From positions 1 to 42,649 of the forward strand of contig CAJWZD010000015.1 in the NCBI GenBank assembly GCA_913049685.1: a stretch of DNA of 42,649 nucleotides, read 5' to 3'. How positions within the stretch are numbered: position 1 is the first letter of the stretch; every line of letters starts with the position of its first letter. The DNA comes from an uncultured Fidelibacterota bacterium. GTDB lineage: Bacteria; Fidelibacterota; Marinisomatia; Marinisomatales; TCS55. This document shows positions 1 through 9,003 of this stretch, one piece after another. Made by a program: the position numbers and the translations under genes. A model generated the notes under the pieces. It was not told where the DNA came from, did not search any database, and saw nothing but the letters and a program-made list of their open reading frames with translations.

Positions 1-1857
1 GAGGTAGCCGCATTGACGGTTGCTGCAGACAATTCAACGGTCAATGTTAAGTTTAATGAGACCATCAAAGGAATCGGATCAACCGGCGCATTATCGCCAA
101 CAGCTTTTTCATTTACATTAACAGGGGGTAGCGCTAAACTGGTTTCTGCGGCTCCGTCTAGTATTTTTCACGAAGCTGATTCGGTATCCTTGGGCATTTC
201 ACTGACCGGTGTGGCAAATGGTTCGGAAACGCTACGCCTGTTCGTCCAGGCAAATTCTGTCAAGGATGCGGCGGGCAATGCTTCCGTACAAGATCAAACG
301 GTCAATACAGTAAAACTAAATACCATAACCGTAGATACAGTAATAGTAGATCCGGTAGTCCCATCTGACACGCTCGCGCCAAGCGCTCCAACGCTTGTGG
401 TGGGAGCGGGTGATGATCGACAAATCACCATTCAATGGGCCGCGAGTCCTGCAGCCGATTTGTCGCATTACAATGTATATGGGGACCTTTCAAATACCCC
501 ACAAAACCTACTTGCAATGATACCAAAGACATCGACGACTTTTACCCATACAGGACTTTTAAATGGGGAAACCTATTATTATAAGATAACTGCGGTAGAC
601 TCTATTGGGAATGAAAGTGCGGCATCGAGCGTAATCACCATGGCTCCTAACGCACCACCAGAATTTATCGGATTTTCAGACTCAAATCTTCTGGAAGATG
701 AAATTTCCTACATCAAACTATTTGTCCAAAATATTGACAAAGACAGCTTATCCTACTCCGCTACTACTGCAACGCAGGAAGTGACCCTGCAGCTGTATAC
801 CGATTCTATTTTAGTGGTGCCAAATGACAATTGGTATGGAACGGGTACTATTGAGGCAGTAGTGAGCGATGGCAAGGCGCACGATACTACTAGTATAAAT
901 TTTGAAGTAAAAGCGGTGAACGATGCACCTGTAATAGCCTCTATTAGTAGCGATTCCACAACTGAAGACATTTCAGCGGCTTCTGTCTACATGTTATCTG
1001 CTACAGATGTTGAGGGAGATGCAGTGTCGTTTGCAGCTTCTCCAGATACGTCTGGTATTAAGGTGTCGCTGGTGGACAACGAGCTTTCAATCGTTCCAGA
1101 GCCCGACTACTTTGGCAATGCGTCCGTAACGGTTTTTGCAACTGATGGAGAAGACACTGATTCTACATCCTTTGTGTTTACAGTCGTAAACACCCAAGAT
1201 GCACCATCGGAGTTTGAGTGGATGTCGCTGGATACCGATACGATTGATGTTACCATGGTAAATTCCGATCTCGAATATAGTCTTGAGTGGACCGAAAGTC
1301 TTGATCCAGACCAAGAAACGATTACCTATCTTGTATATTTATCTGTTGGCAGGTACGGCAGTCGTCTTGTAGCATCCGTTACTGATAACGCATACACCCT
1401 TTCTTATGCCGCGCTTTCCGATACCGTGTTTAATAAATTGCCAAGCATTCCTCGGGCGCAGGCATCCTTTACTGTTGATGCTACGGATGGTATTGATACG
1501 GTGTCGGTTACGGGTGATCAAAAAGTAGTTGTCTTAGATCGAGGCGGTTTCTTATCGGTTGAGAATACGGGTGTTCCATCACAGTATGCGCTAAGCGATA
1601 ACTATCCCAACCCCTTTAACCCATCAACGCGCATTCAATTTCAGTTACCGCAATCGGCGACTGTGAATCTGGTGATATACAACATGGTTGGACAGGAAAT
1701 TAAACGATTTACCATGACAAATCTAAATGCAGGCTATCATAATGTAATGTGGAATGCGACCAATAATGATGGTGCGCCAGTCAGTAATGGAGTATATCTC
1801 TATCAGCTACAAACTGACCAATTTGTTCAAACGAAAAAAATGGTCTTTATGAAATAA
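1..1857 (+). CDS. Large secreted multidomain protein with FN3, cadherin-like repeats and FlgD-like C-terminal sorting domain (5' end outside window)
   Basis: The frame is open from base 1, so the N-terminus lies outside the window; the TTG at 13 is only an internal codon. Numbering from that codon, domains in order are: an SbsA/Big_5-like Ig domain (about 1-100, with KDAAGNA near its end), a fibronectin type III domain (about 122-208, ending in TYYYKITAVDSIGNESA), two cadherin-like/Ig repeats each opening with NAPP or NDAP and holding a DxEGD-type or NDNWYGTG-type turn (about 213-303 and 304-395), a further beta-rich domain (about 398-515), and a FlgD-like Ig domain (about 523-614) with YPNPFNPSTRIQF and ending in KKMVFMK. 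In FCB bacteria that C-terminal domain is a type IX-type export or sorting signal, so the protein is probably surface-displayed or secreted, perhaps for adhesion or polymer binding. It converges on the Lrp gene with 9 bp between. GC is about 48% in sampled lines, above the following genes. Confidence 0.85.
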   Translation, partial: EVAALTVAADNSTVNVKFNETIKGIGSTGALSPTAFSFTLTGGSAKLVSAAPSSIFHEADSVSLGISLTGVANGSETLRLFVQANSVKDAAGNASVQDQTVNTVKLNTITVDTVIVDPVVPSDTLAPSAPTLVVGAGDDRQITIQWAASPAADLSHYNVYGDLSNTPQNLLAMIPKTSTTFTHTGLLNGETYYYKITAVDSIGNESAASSVITMAPNAPPEFIGFSDSNLLEDEISYIKLFVQNIDKDSLSYSATTATQEVTLQLYTDSILVVPNDNWYGTGTIEAVVSDGKAHDTTSINFEVKAVNDAPVIASISSDSTTEDISAASVYMLSATDVEGDAVSFAASPDTSGIKVSLVDNELSIVPEPDYFGNASVTVFATDGEDTDSTSFVFTVVNTQDAPSEFEWMSLDTDTIDVTMVNSDLEYSLEWTESLDPDQETITYLVYLSVGRYGSRLVASVTDNAYTLSYAALSDTVFNKLPSIPRAQASFTVDATDGIDTVSVTGDQKVVVLDRGGFLSVENTGVPSQYALSDNYPNPFNPSTRIQFQLPQSATVNLVIYNMVGQEIKRFTMTNLNAGYHNVMWNATNNDGAPVSNGVYLYQLQTDQFVQTKKMVFMK

Positions 1858-1866
1858 TGTGGCTGC

Positions 1867-2337
1867 CTACTTGATATTATTATATTTCTTAAGAGAGGTC
1901 AGATTGATTTCTGCAGTCTCCTTATAGGTAGATAAAACAACATTAGAGCGGGTTCGAGATACTCCAGGCCAGTTTTGAATTTCATACAATAGATCCTCAA
2001 ATGCCTGAGAATTTTCAACGCGTATTTTCAACATATGTGACCCGCGCCCTGTAACAGAATGGCACTCTAAAACCTCTTTGGATTCTTTGGTCTTTTGAAT
2101 GAAATCATCGTAATGATCTGAATGCTCACTCACAATAAATATAAAGGCTGTAAGATCTAAATTAGCTTCTTTATGATTTAAAATTGCGGCGTATTTTGTG
2201 ATGATTTTATCATTGAGCTTTCTAATTCTGTCTCCAACTGATGGAATCGAAAGTTTTACTTTTTTTGATATATCGCTAGCGGAAGCCCTAGCGTCTTTTT
2301 GAAGAATTTCAAGTATCTGTATATCTACTTTATCCAT
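1867..2337 (-). CDS. Lrp/AsnC family transcriptional regulator
   Basis: The 156-residue protein matches the usual Lrp/AsnC length and layout. An N-terminal winged helix-turn-helix (about 1-55) begins MDKVDIQILEILQKDAR and contains SIPSVGDRIRKL as the recognition helix. A RAM ligand-binding domain follows (about 60-145) with the VTGRGSHMLKIRV strand typical of effector-binding AsnC proteins. Family members bind DNA as dimers to octamers and respond to amino acids or other small ligands; the ligand here cannot be told. It is the last gene of the minus-strand block, 103 bp downstream of the PorQ-like gene, and that gap holds two inverted repeats and a possible -10, so it probably has its own autoregulated promoter. 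An AAAGGG sequence lies 6 nt before the chosen ATG. An alternative ATG 9 nt upstream (two codons plus GGT) is out of favour because it would bury the ribosome-binding site. Confidence 0.9.
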   Translation of the reverse strand: MDKVDIQILEILQKDARASASDISKKVKLSIPSVGDRIRKLNDKIITKYAAILNHKEANLDLTAFIFIVSEHSDHYDDFIQKTKESKEVLECHSVTGRGSHMLKIRVENSQAFEDLLYEIQNWPGVSRTRSNVVLSTYKETAEINLTSLKKYNNIK

Positions 2338-2358
2338 ACCATGCCCTTTATTGTATTA

Positions 2359-2374
2359 TTAAGATTATACTTAA
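2359..2374. promoter_or_regulatory. Inverted repeat overlapping candidate -10 upstream of lrp-like gene
   Basis: The 16-bp palindrome has arms TTAAG and CTTAA around a 6-bp spacer. On the minus strand that spacer reads TATAAT, a perfect -10 hexamer, 27 nt upstream of the regulator's ATG. No good -35 is visible. A regulator binding here would block its own promoter, as Lrp-family proteins often do. Function is inferred only from position and symmetry. Confidence 0.4.
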
Positions 2375-2398
2375 ATTATTAAAAAATATTGATATAAA

Positions 2399-2412
2399 CT
2401 TAAAATATTAAG
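2399..2412. promoter_or_regulatory. Second TTAAG/CTTAA inverted repeat upstream of lrp-like gene
   Basis: CTTAA and TTAAG arms flank a 4-bp spacer. The repeat is centred about 39 bp (close to four helical turns) upstream of the first repeat, in a very AT-rich gap, so chance palindromes are a real alternative. Two sites at helical phasing would fit cooperative binding by an Lrp-type oligomer. Confidence 0.3.
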
Positions 2413-2439
2413 ACAAATTAGGAAAACTGATTTTAATTA

Positions 2440-3336
2440 CTAAAACTTTGAGGAAATTGCGATGCTAAAAATCGAATGGCTATCGGAATACGTAAAGGTA
2501 TTACAATCTATAATTATATTGTCAAATGCATACCCAACACCAAATCCCATATCATTGAATAAATTTCTTCGAAGCTGGTCACCGCTAATTCTATCTAATC
2601 TATTGGACGATACTCCACCTTTAAAGTAAAGATTATTGTAGGGTTTATAAAGAGCAGATACACGGTAGACTCTCTTATTGGTTTCAGCAGTTGATACAGA
2701 AGATAATTCAAGCTCTAGTGGGTATCTGTTGAGTGCCCTGTGCAACGAAAAGACTAGCGATGGTGTGAGGTGCTCTGAGTGTGAGGTATAGGAATCTAAG
2801 ACCTTACCATAATGTTCAATTGTTATAGCTGCAGTAAAATGTGTTGCGCGAAGCAAAGCAGAAGGTGACATTGTAATGAGGCTAGCATTCGTTTTTTCAA
2901 GCTGACTAAAGAATAAACCGCTGTTTAGTCCCGCAATTATTTTGTCCTTATAAATAAAACGGCCATAACCAATTTGAATATGGGTATCGTTTGCAGAAAA
3001 TGATCCTGTTAACACATTATCCGCAGTGCGTGATTCAAATATACCATAGTTGATATTATTGATCGCAAAACCGAGATGGTGGTCTTTGATTTTTCCATTA
3101 ATTATTGCAGACTGTGCGTTTACTTCAGCAGGATACCTCACCAGACTTAATTGTACAGTGCGTTCTGCATCAACAAGCATTGCCGCATTTCTAAACGCAT
3201 TTTGAAAAGAAAAAAGATACCCTCCACCAGAATATCCTACCGTACCTCCGTGCGTCCAAGCGCTTAAACCTGAGAATGCATTTTGAGCGCTCATTATGGA
3301 AATCAATACTAATAAAGAAAATATTTTAATAATCAT
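2440..3336 (-). CDS. PorV/PorQ-like outer-membrane beta-barrel protein
   Basis: The 298-residue protein starts with a signal peptide (about 1-17, cleavage near MSAQ) and continues as alternating amphipathic strands ending in a terminal phenylalanine (IAISSKF), the usual end of an outer-membrane barrel. The early NAFRNAAMLVDAERTVQLS stretch and overall layout resemble the PorV/PorQ family of FadL-like barrels; PorQ/PorV proteins serve the type IX secretion system as shuttle or attachment-complex partners. The assignment is by pattern, and a generic unclassified barrel remains possible. Its ATG overlaps the priA stop by 4 bases (ATGA), so it is translationally coupled to a replication-restart helicase, an unexpected partner. 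A T9SS role fits the FlgD-like sorting domain encoded at 1-1857, but no core T9SS gene is in the window. Confidence 0.65.
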   Translation of the reverse strand: MIIKIFSLLVLISIMSAQNAFSGLSAWTHGGTVGYSGGGYLFSFQNAFRNAAMLVDAERTVQLSLVRYPAEVNAQSAIINGKIKDHHLGFAINNINYGIFESRTADNVLTGSFSANDTHIQIGYGRFIYKDKIIAGLNSGLFFSQLEKTNASLITMSPSALLRATHFTAAITIEHYGKVLDSYTSHSEHLTPSLVFSLHRALNRYPLELELSSVSTAETNKRVYRVSALYKPYNNLYFKGGVSSNRLDRISGDQLRRNLFNDMGFGVGYAFDNIIIDCNTFTYSDSHSIFSIAISSKF

Positions 3337-5549
3337 AATAAAGAAATTGGATTTACGTCGACGATTATTTTACTACTGGTGTTTTTCATAAGCTGACTCT
3401 TGTTGATAGCATGCTTATAAATACGGTGTACGCGTGCTCCTGAACTATCGTGTTTTTTATTGGACTTAAGAACAATTTGCATTCGATATTGGTCTTTGAG
3501 TTTTTCTCTATAGCACGGAGATGGTCCTAATTTTTCAATACCGGTTGGAAGAGATGGTATATTGTTATTGAGCGTTTCAATGGCATGGGATACATGACGT
3601 TTATTTTTCCCTCTTATTTCTAGCTTTACTAACCAGCTAAATGGTGGATAATTCAGATCGGATCTTTCAGCAAGACACTTTTCATAATATCCTACCATAT
3701 CAAAATTAACCGCATCATTAATTATTTCGTTATCAGAGTTATAGGTTTGGACGACAACTTCACCTGGCACTGATCCGCGACCTGCGCGTCCTGCCGCTTG
3801 GTATATAAGCTGAAACACTTTTTCACCTGATCTAAAATCAGGTAGAAATAATCCTGTATCTGCATTTATAATTCCCACCAAAGTAGCATTAGGAAAGTCG
3901 AGGCCCTTTGCAATCATCTGGGTACCGACCAAAATATGGATTTCATTTTTTGAAAATTTATTTAGAGCATGAAATATCTTTTGTGCAGTAGGTGCCGCAT
4001 CAAGGTCGAGCCTATCAATAACCGCGTCTGGAAATAACTTGGCAAGTTCATCTTCGATTTTCTGTGTACCGGTACCACTCAGACGTCCATTGAAACTTGA
4101 GCAGTTGGCACATTTTCCAGCAGGAGGTTTGGTGAAATTACAAAAATGACATTTAAGCACGTTGTCTGTTTTATGAAAGGTTAGAGATAGCTGGCAATGT
4201 GGGCATTTGCTAATTTCACCGCAATCATCGCACCGTAAAATAGGAGCAAAACCTCTACGATTATGCAGGAGTATTACCTGCTCATTTTTTTTTATTCTGT
4301 CCTCTATTTTATCAAGTAGCAGCTGTGAAAAGATAGTGTCATAGTTTTCAGTTGCTTTGTTCTCATCGATCATATTGACAAGATGAACCTCAGGAAGTTT
4401 TGCATTGCCAAATCGCTTGGGAAGTTCTAAGTATTTAAACTTATTAGATTTATAATTGAAATAAGTTTCGATGCTGGGAGTAGCGCTAGAAAGTATTACG
4501 GTAGCTTTGCTTATTTTTCCTCGCATCAATGCAACTTCTTTTGCATGATATTTTGGAGAGGAAGAGGTCTGTTTATATGCGTTTTCTTGTTCCTCATCAA
4601 CTATGATTAAACCTAAGTTTTTCAATGGAGTAAAAATTGCAGATCTCGCCCCAACAATTATTTTAAAATCACCGTTACATATTTTTTTCCATATCCAAGC
4701 TCTGGATGACTTGGATAGCTTGGAATGCCAGACCGCAACGCTATCACCAAAAACTGATTTAAACCTTCCGGCAATTTGAGGGGTCGTAGAAATTTCTGGC
4801 AATAAAACTACTACGGACTTGTTTTGGTTCATTGCATGTTTAGCAGCGTCAATAAAGACTTCGGTTTTACCACTACCAGTGACACCGTGTAATAAAAAAG
4901 GGTCGAAAATATTTTGATCAAGGGAGTTGCAAATTGCTGAAATAGCGTTTTGTTGATCGCTGGTGAGATTAATTTCTTTGGGCTCACTTTCAAGAGATGT
5001 TTCATAGATATTAGGTATCACCGGCTTTTGAATTATTTCGATTAAGCCTTTTTTTTCTAAAGAATTACAAATAGAAGAAGGATTTGGTGAAAATATTTTA
5101 AGCGCTGAGAAGGGGACAGCTAAATTTTGGGATTTGAGAAAGTTAAAAACTTTTATCTGTGTTGACCCTTTAATATTTTTCTCATTTTGTGAATGAAGTA
5201 CTCTTGCAAAGTTTTGTTTTTTTGGTTCATAACTTGTACTAAGCTTGGAAGGCAGAACAGCTTTCGCAGCTAAACCAATAGGGGTGTCATAATAACTTGA
5301 AAGCCATGTTATCAATTTCCATAGCTGTCCATCAAGTATCGGTTTGCCTTCCTCAATAGAAGTTATCTCTTTTATTTTGCCGGTATATTTACTCTCACTA
5401 TAGCATCTAACAATAATACCGCTAACCATTCTTTTTCCTAATGGAGCATTAACCGTGGAACCCACAGAAGCGACTGTAGCTAGATTTTCTGGTATCTTAT
5501 AGGAAAAAACCTGAAAGCTAGAAATAGGGAATGAAACATCGGCATACAT
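3333..5549 (-). CDS. priA: Primosomal protein N' (replication restart helicase PriA)
   Basis: At 738 residues this is full length for PriA, the 3'-5' helicase that recognises stalled forks and loads the primosome. The N-terminal 3' DNA-binding domain occupies about 1-105. The helicase core has Walker A GVTGSGKT at 222-229, motif II DEEQ at 318-321, and SSATPSIETY at about 354-363. The zinc-binding insertion carries eight cysteines in four CxxC pairs (440/443, 449/452, 467/470, 480/483). The later helicase motifs GTQMIAKGLDFP and QAAGRAGRG are present, so the enzyme looks functional. The oddity is motif II: PriA proteins normally have DEEH, and here a CAA codon gives Gln in place of His. It sits 51 bp downstream of rplI and overlaps the barrel gene. 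Confidence 0.96.
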   Translation of the reverse strand: MYADVSFPISSFQVFSYKIPENLATVASVGSTVNAPLGKRMVSGIIVRCYSESKYTGKIKEITSIEEGKPILDGQLWKLITWLSSYYDTPIGLAAKAVLPSKLSTSYEPKKQNFARVLHSQNEKNIKGSTQIKVFNFLKSQNLAVPFSALKIFSPNPSSICNSLEKKGLIEIIQKPVIPNIYETSLESEPKEINLTSDQQNAISAICNSLDQNIFDPFLLHGVTGSGKTEVFIDAAKHAMNQNKSVVVLLPEISTTPQIAGRFKSVFGDSVAVWHSKLSKSSRAWIWKKICNGDFKIIVGARSAIFTPLKNLGLIIVDEEQENAYKQTSSSPKYHAKEVALMRGKISKATVILSSATPSIETYFNYKSNKFKYLELPKRFGNAKLPEVHLVNMIDENKATENYDTIFSQLLLDKIEDRIKKNEQVILLHNRRGFAPILRCDDCGEISKCPHCQLSLTFHKTDNVLKCHFCNFTKPPAGKCANCSSFNGRLSGTGTQKIEDELAKLFPDAVIDRLDLDAAPTAQKIFHALNKFSKNEIHILVGTQMIAKGLDFPNATLVGIINADTGLFLPDFRSGEKVFQLIYQAAGRAGRGSVPGEVVVQTYNSDNEIINDAVNFDMVGYYEKCLAERSDLNYPPFSWLVKLEIRGKNKRHVSHAIETLNNNIPSLPTGIEKLGPSPCYREKLKDQYRMQIVLKSNKKHDSSGARVHRIYKHAINKSQLMKNTSSKIIVDVNPISLL

Positions 5550-5600
5550 ATAGCAATTTACCGACTTTAAATTGAATTAACCTTTTTTTAGGAAAAAAAG

Positions 5601-6044
5601 TTAGGCTTTAATAACGTAAACTTTTATTTCTTGTTTTTCGCCGCTGGATAATTTTACAGGAACATTGTGTACACCTAAAGCTTTAATTGGCTGATCTAAT
5701 AATATTGATTGACGATCAATTTTCACATCTTTTTCAGCTAAAGCTTTATGAATATCTAAATTAGTAACTGATCCAAACATTTTATCTTCTTCGCCTACTT
5801 CAACTTCAATAGAAACTTCAACTTTAGCCAATTGAGCCATTAGTTCTTGATTGGCTTTTGATTCTCTATCTAATCTTTTTTGAAGTGTTTTTTTCTGTTC
5901 CTCAGCTAACGCGATATTACGCTTTGAAGAGCGAACTGCAATCCCATTAGGAAATAGAAAATTTCTAGCATAACCAGGTTTAACATTTACAATATCGCCA
6001 ATTTCACCTAATGAATCATGTTCTTTTAATAGTATGACTTCCAT
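5601..6044 (-). CDS. rplI: 50S ribosomal protein L9
   Basis: The 147-residue length is standard for bL9, which binds 23S rRNA at the base of the L1 stalk. The N-terminal domain shows the typical MEVILLKEHDSLGEIGDIV opening followed by KPGYARNFLFPNGIAV, then a long charged linker helix (about 45-75) and the C-terminal domain with the VNVKP-to-FGSVT pattern (KMFGSVTNLDIHKAL). It is third in the classic rpsF-rpsR-rplI operon, 2 bp after rpsR. Confidence 0.98.
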   Translation of the reverse strand: MEVILLKEHDSLGEIGDIVNVKPGYARNFLFPNGIAVRSSKRNIALAEEQKKTLQKRLDRESKANQELMAQLAKVEVSIEVEVGEEDKMFGSVTNLDIHKALAEKDVKIDRQSILLDQPIKALGVHNVPVKLSSGEKQEIKVYVIKA

Positions 6045-6046
6045 AA

Positions 6047-6277
6047 TTAACTCTCAGTGCTTGTATTAGTGTAAGGCATCAAAGCTATATTTCTCGCTTT
6101 CTTAATAGCTCGAACTAATTTTCGATGCATCTTTGCGCTTGTTCCGGTTACTCTTCTAGGCATTATTTTTCCCTGATCAGTAACAAATCTTCTTAAAAGC
6201 TTCACATCTTTATAATCAATCTCTGAAATGGAATTTTCTTTAAAATAGCAATATTTTCTTTTACTTTGGAATGCCAT
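6047..6277 (-). CDS. rpsR: 30S ribosomal protein S18
   Basis: The 76-residue product has the bS18 core: RKYCYFKEN, then [29 protein letters not shown] and [20 protein letters not shown]18 pairs with S6 on the platform of the small subunit. The gene overlaps the rpsF stop by one base (TAATG). The ssb gene that lies between rpsF and rpsR in many bacteria is absent here. A single cysteine is present, so the protein is not a multi-Cys zinc form. Confidence 0.98.
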   Translation of the reverse strand: MAFQSKRKYCYFKENSISEIDYKDVKLLRRFVTDQGKIMPRRVTGTSAKMHRKLVRAIKKARNIALMPYTNTSTES

Positions 6278-6798
6278 TACTCGTTCTCCTCATTTTCCTC
6301 TGTTTGAACTTGTTCTTCTGCTTCAGTTTCTTGCTCCGGTTCGTTAGACTCTTCTTTTTCGATTTCTTGTTTAATTTCGCTTGGTTCTTCTACTTCAGTT
6401 TCTCTAGCTGCATCATCAGATGGTTTATCTTTTTTTTCAGAGCTATCTTTAGGGGGGTCTTTTTTCTCCTCTTCACCTGAAGATGCTTTTTCTGTCTGCT
6501 TACCAGGTTTATCCTGCAAAGCAACTGTTTGATTTCTTAAGATTGGCTTTTGCAAAACCATAAATCTTTCAAACTTGTCAAGATTTTCGGATGAGTCTGT
6601 TTCAAAATGCAACAACACATAGGAACCATACTTGTGTTCTTGGATATTGTAAGCCAATCTTTTCTTACCCCACACAAAATGGTTGATAGTTTTAAATCCA
6701 AACTCTGAAATAGTTTCAGTAACTGTCTTCATAACATCATCGAGTTTTCCTTGCTCGAAATTTGGATTAACTATATATAAACTTTCATAATATCTCAT
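6277..6798 (-). CDS. rpsF: 30S ribosomal protein S6 with long acidic C-terminal tail
   Basis: Residues 1 to about 95 are a normal bS6 ferredoxin-like fold ([16 protein letters not shown], then [20 protein letters not shown] and [17 protein letters not shown]). S6 heterodimerises with S18 on 16S rRNA. The remaining residues (about 96-173) are a low-complexity tail rich in Glu, Lys, Asp and Ser with no predicted fold, bringing the length to 173 against a usual 95-135. Glutamate tails occur in other S6 proteins, where RimK can add glutamates, but this one is long and mixed-charge. The start is supported by AAGGAG 7 nt upstream. It lies 18 bp after hppA. Confidence 0.96.
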   Translation of the reverse strand: MRYYESLYIVNPNFEQGKLDDVMKTVTETISEFGFKTINHFVWGKKRLAYNIQEHKYGSYVLLHFETDSSENLDKFERFMVLQKPILRNQTVALQDKPGKQTEKASSGEEEKKDPPKDSSEKKDKPSDDAARETEVEEPSEIKQEIEKEESNEPEQETEAEEQVQTEENEENE

Positions 6799-6816
6799 AT
6801 TATATCTCCTTCAATT

Positions 6817-8976
6817 CTAGGCTATCAATGGTGCAATAACTAATGATACAACCGACATAAGTTTTATTAAAATATTCAGCGATGGGCCTGAGGTATCCTT
6901 AAATGGGTCACCTACTGTATCTCCTACAACCGCAGCTTTGTGTGCCTCAGATCCTTTACCATAAGATTTACCATCAACACTAATACCCTCTTCAATCATT
7001 TTCTTTGCATTGTCCCACGCTCCACCTGAATTGGATTGAAAAATTGCCATTAAGACGCCAGAAACGGTAACGCCTGCTAATAATCCCCCTAAAATTTCTG
7101 GACCTTGATTGCTTCCTAGAAGCTTTGGAACAAAGCCTACAAGAACAGGCGTGGTTACTGCCAGCATTCCTGGAATTACCATCTCTTTAATAGCTGATTG
7201 TGTAGAAATTTCAACACACTTTCCATGCTCTGCTTTTCCGTCTGCGGCCTCAAATATCTTAATGTCTTCCTCTGACCACTTTTCTCCATCATCATACTTT
7301 TTTAATACTGCCAGGGCTGATTTTAATTCAGGGATAGTATTAAATTGTCTGCGAACTTCTTCAATCATTGACATAGCTGCACGACCAACGGCCCCCATTG
7401 CAAGTGATGAAAAAAGGAAGGGTAACATTCCTCCAACAAACAAGCCAGCCATCACCATTGGATTGGCTATATCAATAGACTGGATACCTGTTTGAACCAT
7501 AAAAGCTGCGAAAAGCGCAAGTGCTGTTAATGCAGCAGATCCAATGGCAAATCCTTTTCCGATTGCTGCCGTTGTGTTGCCAACCGCGTCTAACTTGTCG
7601 GTTCTATCTCTCACTTCTGCAGGAAGCTCGGCCATTTCAGCGATTCCACCGGCATTATCAGAAATTGGTCCATACGCATCTACTGCAAGTTGGATGCCGG
7701 TATTTGCAAGCATGCCTAAAGCTGCCATTGCAATTCCATATAGTCCTGCAAAATGGTATGCTCCAACAATACTGCCTGCAATTATAAAAATGGGACCAGC
7801 TGTCGATTGCATGCCTACTCCAAGACCAGCTATAATGTTTGTAGCGGGTCCAGTTAATGACTGCCGCGAAATTGAAAGCGTAGGAGAAGTGTTAGTTCCT
7901 GTATAATGTTCTGTAATGAGACCTATGCCTAAACCAGCGACCAAACCAATTGTCGAAGCCCAAAAAACACCTAGACTTGTATAAACATTTCCACTCAAAG
8001 TAAATGTTTCTGGTAGAAGATTTGTTATCAAAAGAAACATGACTAATACCATTATTGCAGATGACCCAAATTCACCAACATTCAATGCTCTTTGAGGATT
8101 ACCACCCTCTTTTACAGACACTAAAAAAGTTCCGATTATCGAAACAACTACACCTGATGCTGCTATCATCAAGGGCAAAACAACAAATGAAACATCAAAG
8201 CTGCCAAAAGACAAAATGCTTGCCCCTAAAACCATTGATCCTATTATTGAACCAACGTATGATTCAAATAAATCAGCACCCATTCCAGCCACGTCTCCAA
8301 CATTATCGCCTACGTTATCAGCAATTGTTGCCGGATTTAGTGGGTGATCTTCCGGAATACCTGCTTCAACTTTTCCAACTAAATCGGCACCAACATCTGC
8401 AGCTTTTGTATAGATACCTCCACCAACTCTTGCAAAAAGAGCAATGGATGATGCTCCAAGAGAAAAACCAGATATCACGGTTAATATTCTATTGTAATCA
8501 TTATCAAAGAGCGAAAGATAAAAGATTAGTAAAACGCTTAAACCAATAACTCCGAGACCTACAACAGACAGTCCCATAACAGATCCGCCTGTAAAAGCAA
8601 CGTTTAATGCTGGCGCCAAACCTGTTCTTGCTGCATGGGTAGTGCGATTATTTGCTTTTGTTGCGACCCGCATACCTAAAAATCCCGCGAATCCGGAGGT
8701 TAATGCCCCCACAATAAATGACAACGCCACTAAAGAGCTTGAATTTGGATTGCCATAGTTTGCGAACCCGAGAAGAAATGCTACAATAACAACGAATACA
8801 GATAATACTCTATATTCTGCTTTTAAAAAGGCCATGGCTCCATCAGAGATATCTTTTCCTATGCGTTCCATTTTTTCTGTACCTTGATCTTGTTTATTGA
8901 TCCAGGTTGTTTTCCAAAATGCGAATAGCATTGCTAAAACGCCCGAACAAAAGGTTAAATACAAAAGGTTGCTCAC
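6817..8976 (-). CDS. hppA: Membrane-bound ion-translocating pyrophosphatase, K+-dependent type
   Basis: The 719-residue polytopic protein (about 16 membrane helices) couples hydrolysis of cytoplasmic pyrophosphate to outward pumping of H+ or Na+. The substrate-binding signatures are intact: [13 protein letters not shown], the [19 protein letters not shown] cluster, [13 protein letters not shown], and [17 protein letters not shown] near the C-terminus. In the [10 protein letters not shown] segment alanine stands where K+-independent enzymes carry lysine (GNTTKA), which marks a K+-dependent enzyme; that rule is established family knowledge. Whether the pumped ion is Na+ or H+ cannot be settled by eye, and Na+ would be natural for a marine cell. 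It lies between pth (27 bp upstream) and rpsF, so it is probably cotranscribed with translation genes whose aminoacylation reactions release pyrophosphate. Confidence 0.97.
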   Translation of the reverse strand: MSNLLYLTFCSGVLAMLFAFWKTTWINKQDQGTEKMERIGKDISDGAMAFLKAEYRVLSVFVVIVAFLLGFANYGNPNSSSLVALSFIVGALTSGFAGFLGMRVATKANNRTTHAARTGLAPALNVAFTGGSVMGLSVVGLGVIGLSVLLIFYLSLFDNDYNRILTVISGFSLGASSIALFARVGGGIYTKAADVGADLVGKVEAGIPEDHPLNPATIADNVGDNVGDVAGMGADLFESYVGSIIGSMVLGASILSFGSFDVSFVVLPLMIAASGVVVSIIGTFLVSVKEGGNPQRALNVGEFGSSAIMVLVMFLLITNLLPETFTLSGNVYTSLGVFWASTIGLVAGLGIGLITEHYTGTNTSPTLSISRQSLTGPATNIIAGLGVGMQSTAGPIFIIAGSIVGAYHFAGLYGIAMAALGMLANTGIQLAVDAYGPISDNAGGIAEMAELPAEVRDRTDKLDAVGNTTAAIGKGFAIGSAALTALALFAAFMVQTGIQSIDIANPMVMAGLFVGGMLPFLFSSLAMGAVGRAAMSMIEEVRRQFNTIPELKSALAVLKKYDDGEKWSEEDIKIFEAADGKAEHGKCVEISTQSAIKEMVIPGMLAVTTPVLVGFVPKLLGSNQGPEILGGLLAGVTVSGVLMAIFQSNSGGAWDNAKKMIEEGISVDGKSYGKGSEAHKAAVVGDTVGDPFKDTSGPSLNILIKLMSVVSLVIAPLIA

Positions 8977-9003
8977 AAAATACTCCTTACGTTAAAAAAT
9001 TCT

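Noticed and set aside
1087-1521. Minus-strand open frames of 75 and 60 residues within the first gene
   Set aside because: They lie opposite a continuous domain-rich reading frame and show no recognisable protein features.
5583-5600. CTTTTTTT and AAAAAAAG arms between priA and rplI as a possible terminator or hairpin
   Set aside because: The stem would be almost all A-T pairs with a very small loop, and a terminator between rplI and priA is not supported by anything else.
6271-6480. Open frame on the plus strand coding a Phe/Leu-rich 69-residue peptide
   Set aside because: It is antisense to the Glu/Lys-rich tail of rpsF; GAA and AAA codons read backwards give Phe and Leu. No start context or family match.
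7109-8549. Several plus-strand open frames inside hppA
   Set aside because: The minus-strand hppA reading is complete and strongly conserved; these are shadows of its codon usage.
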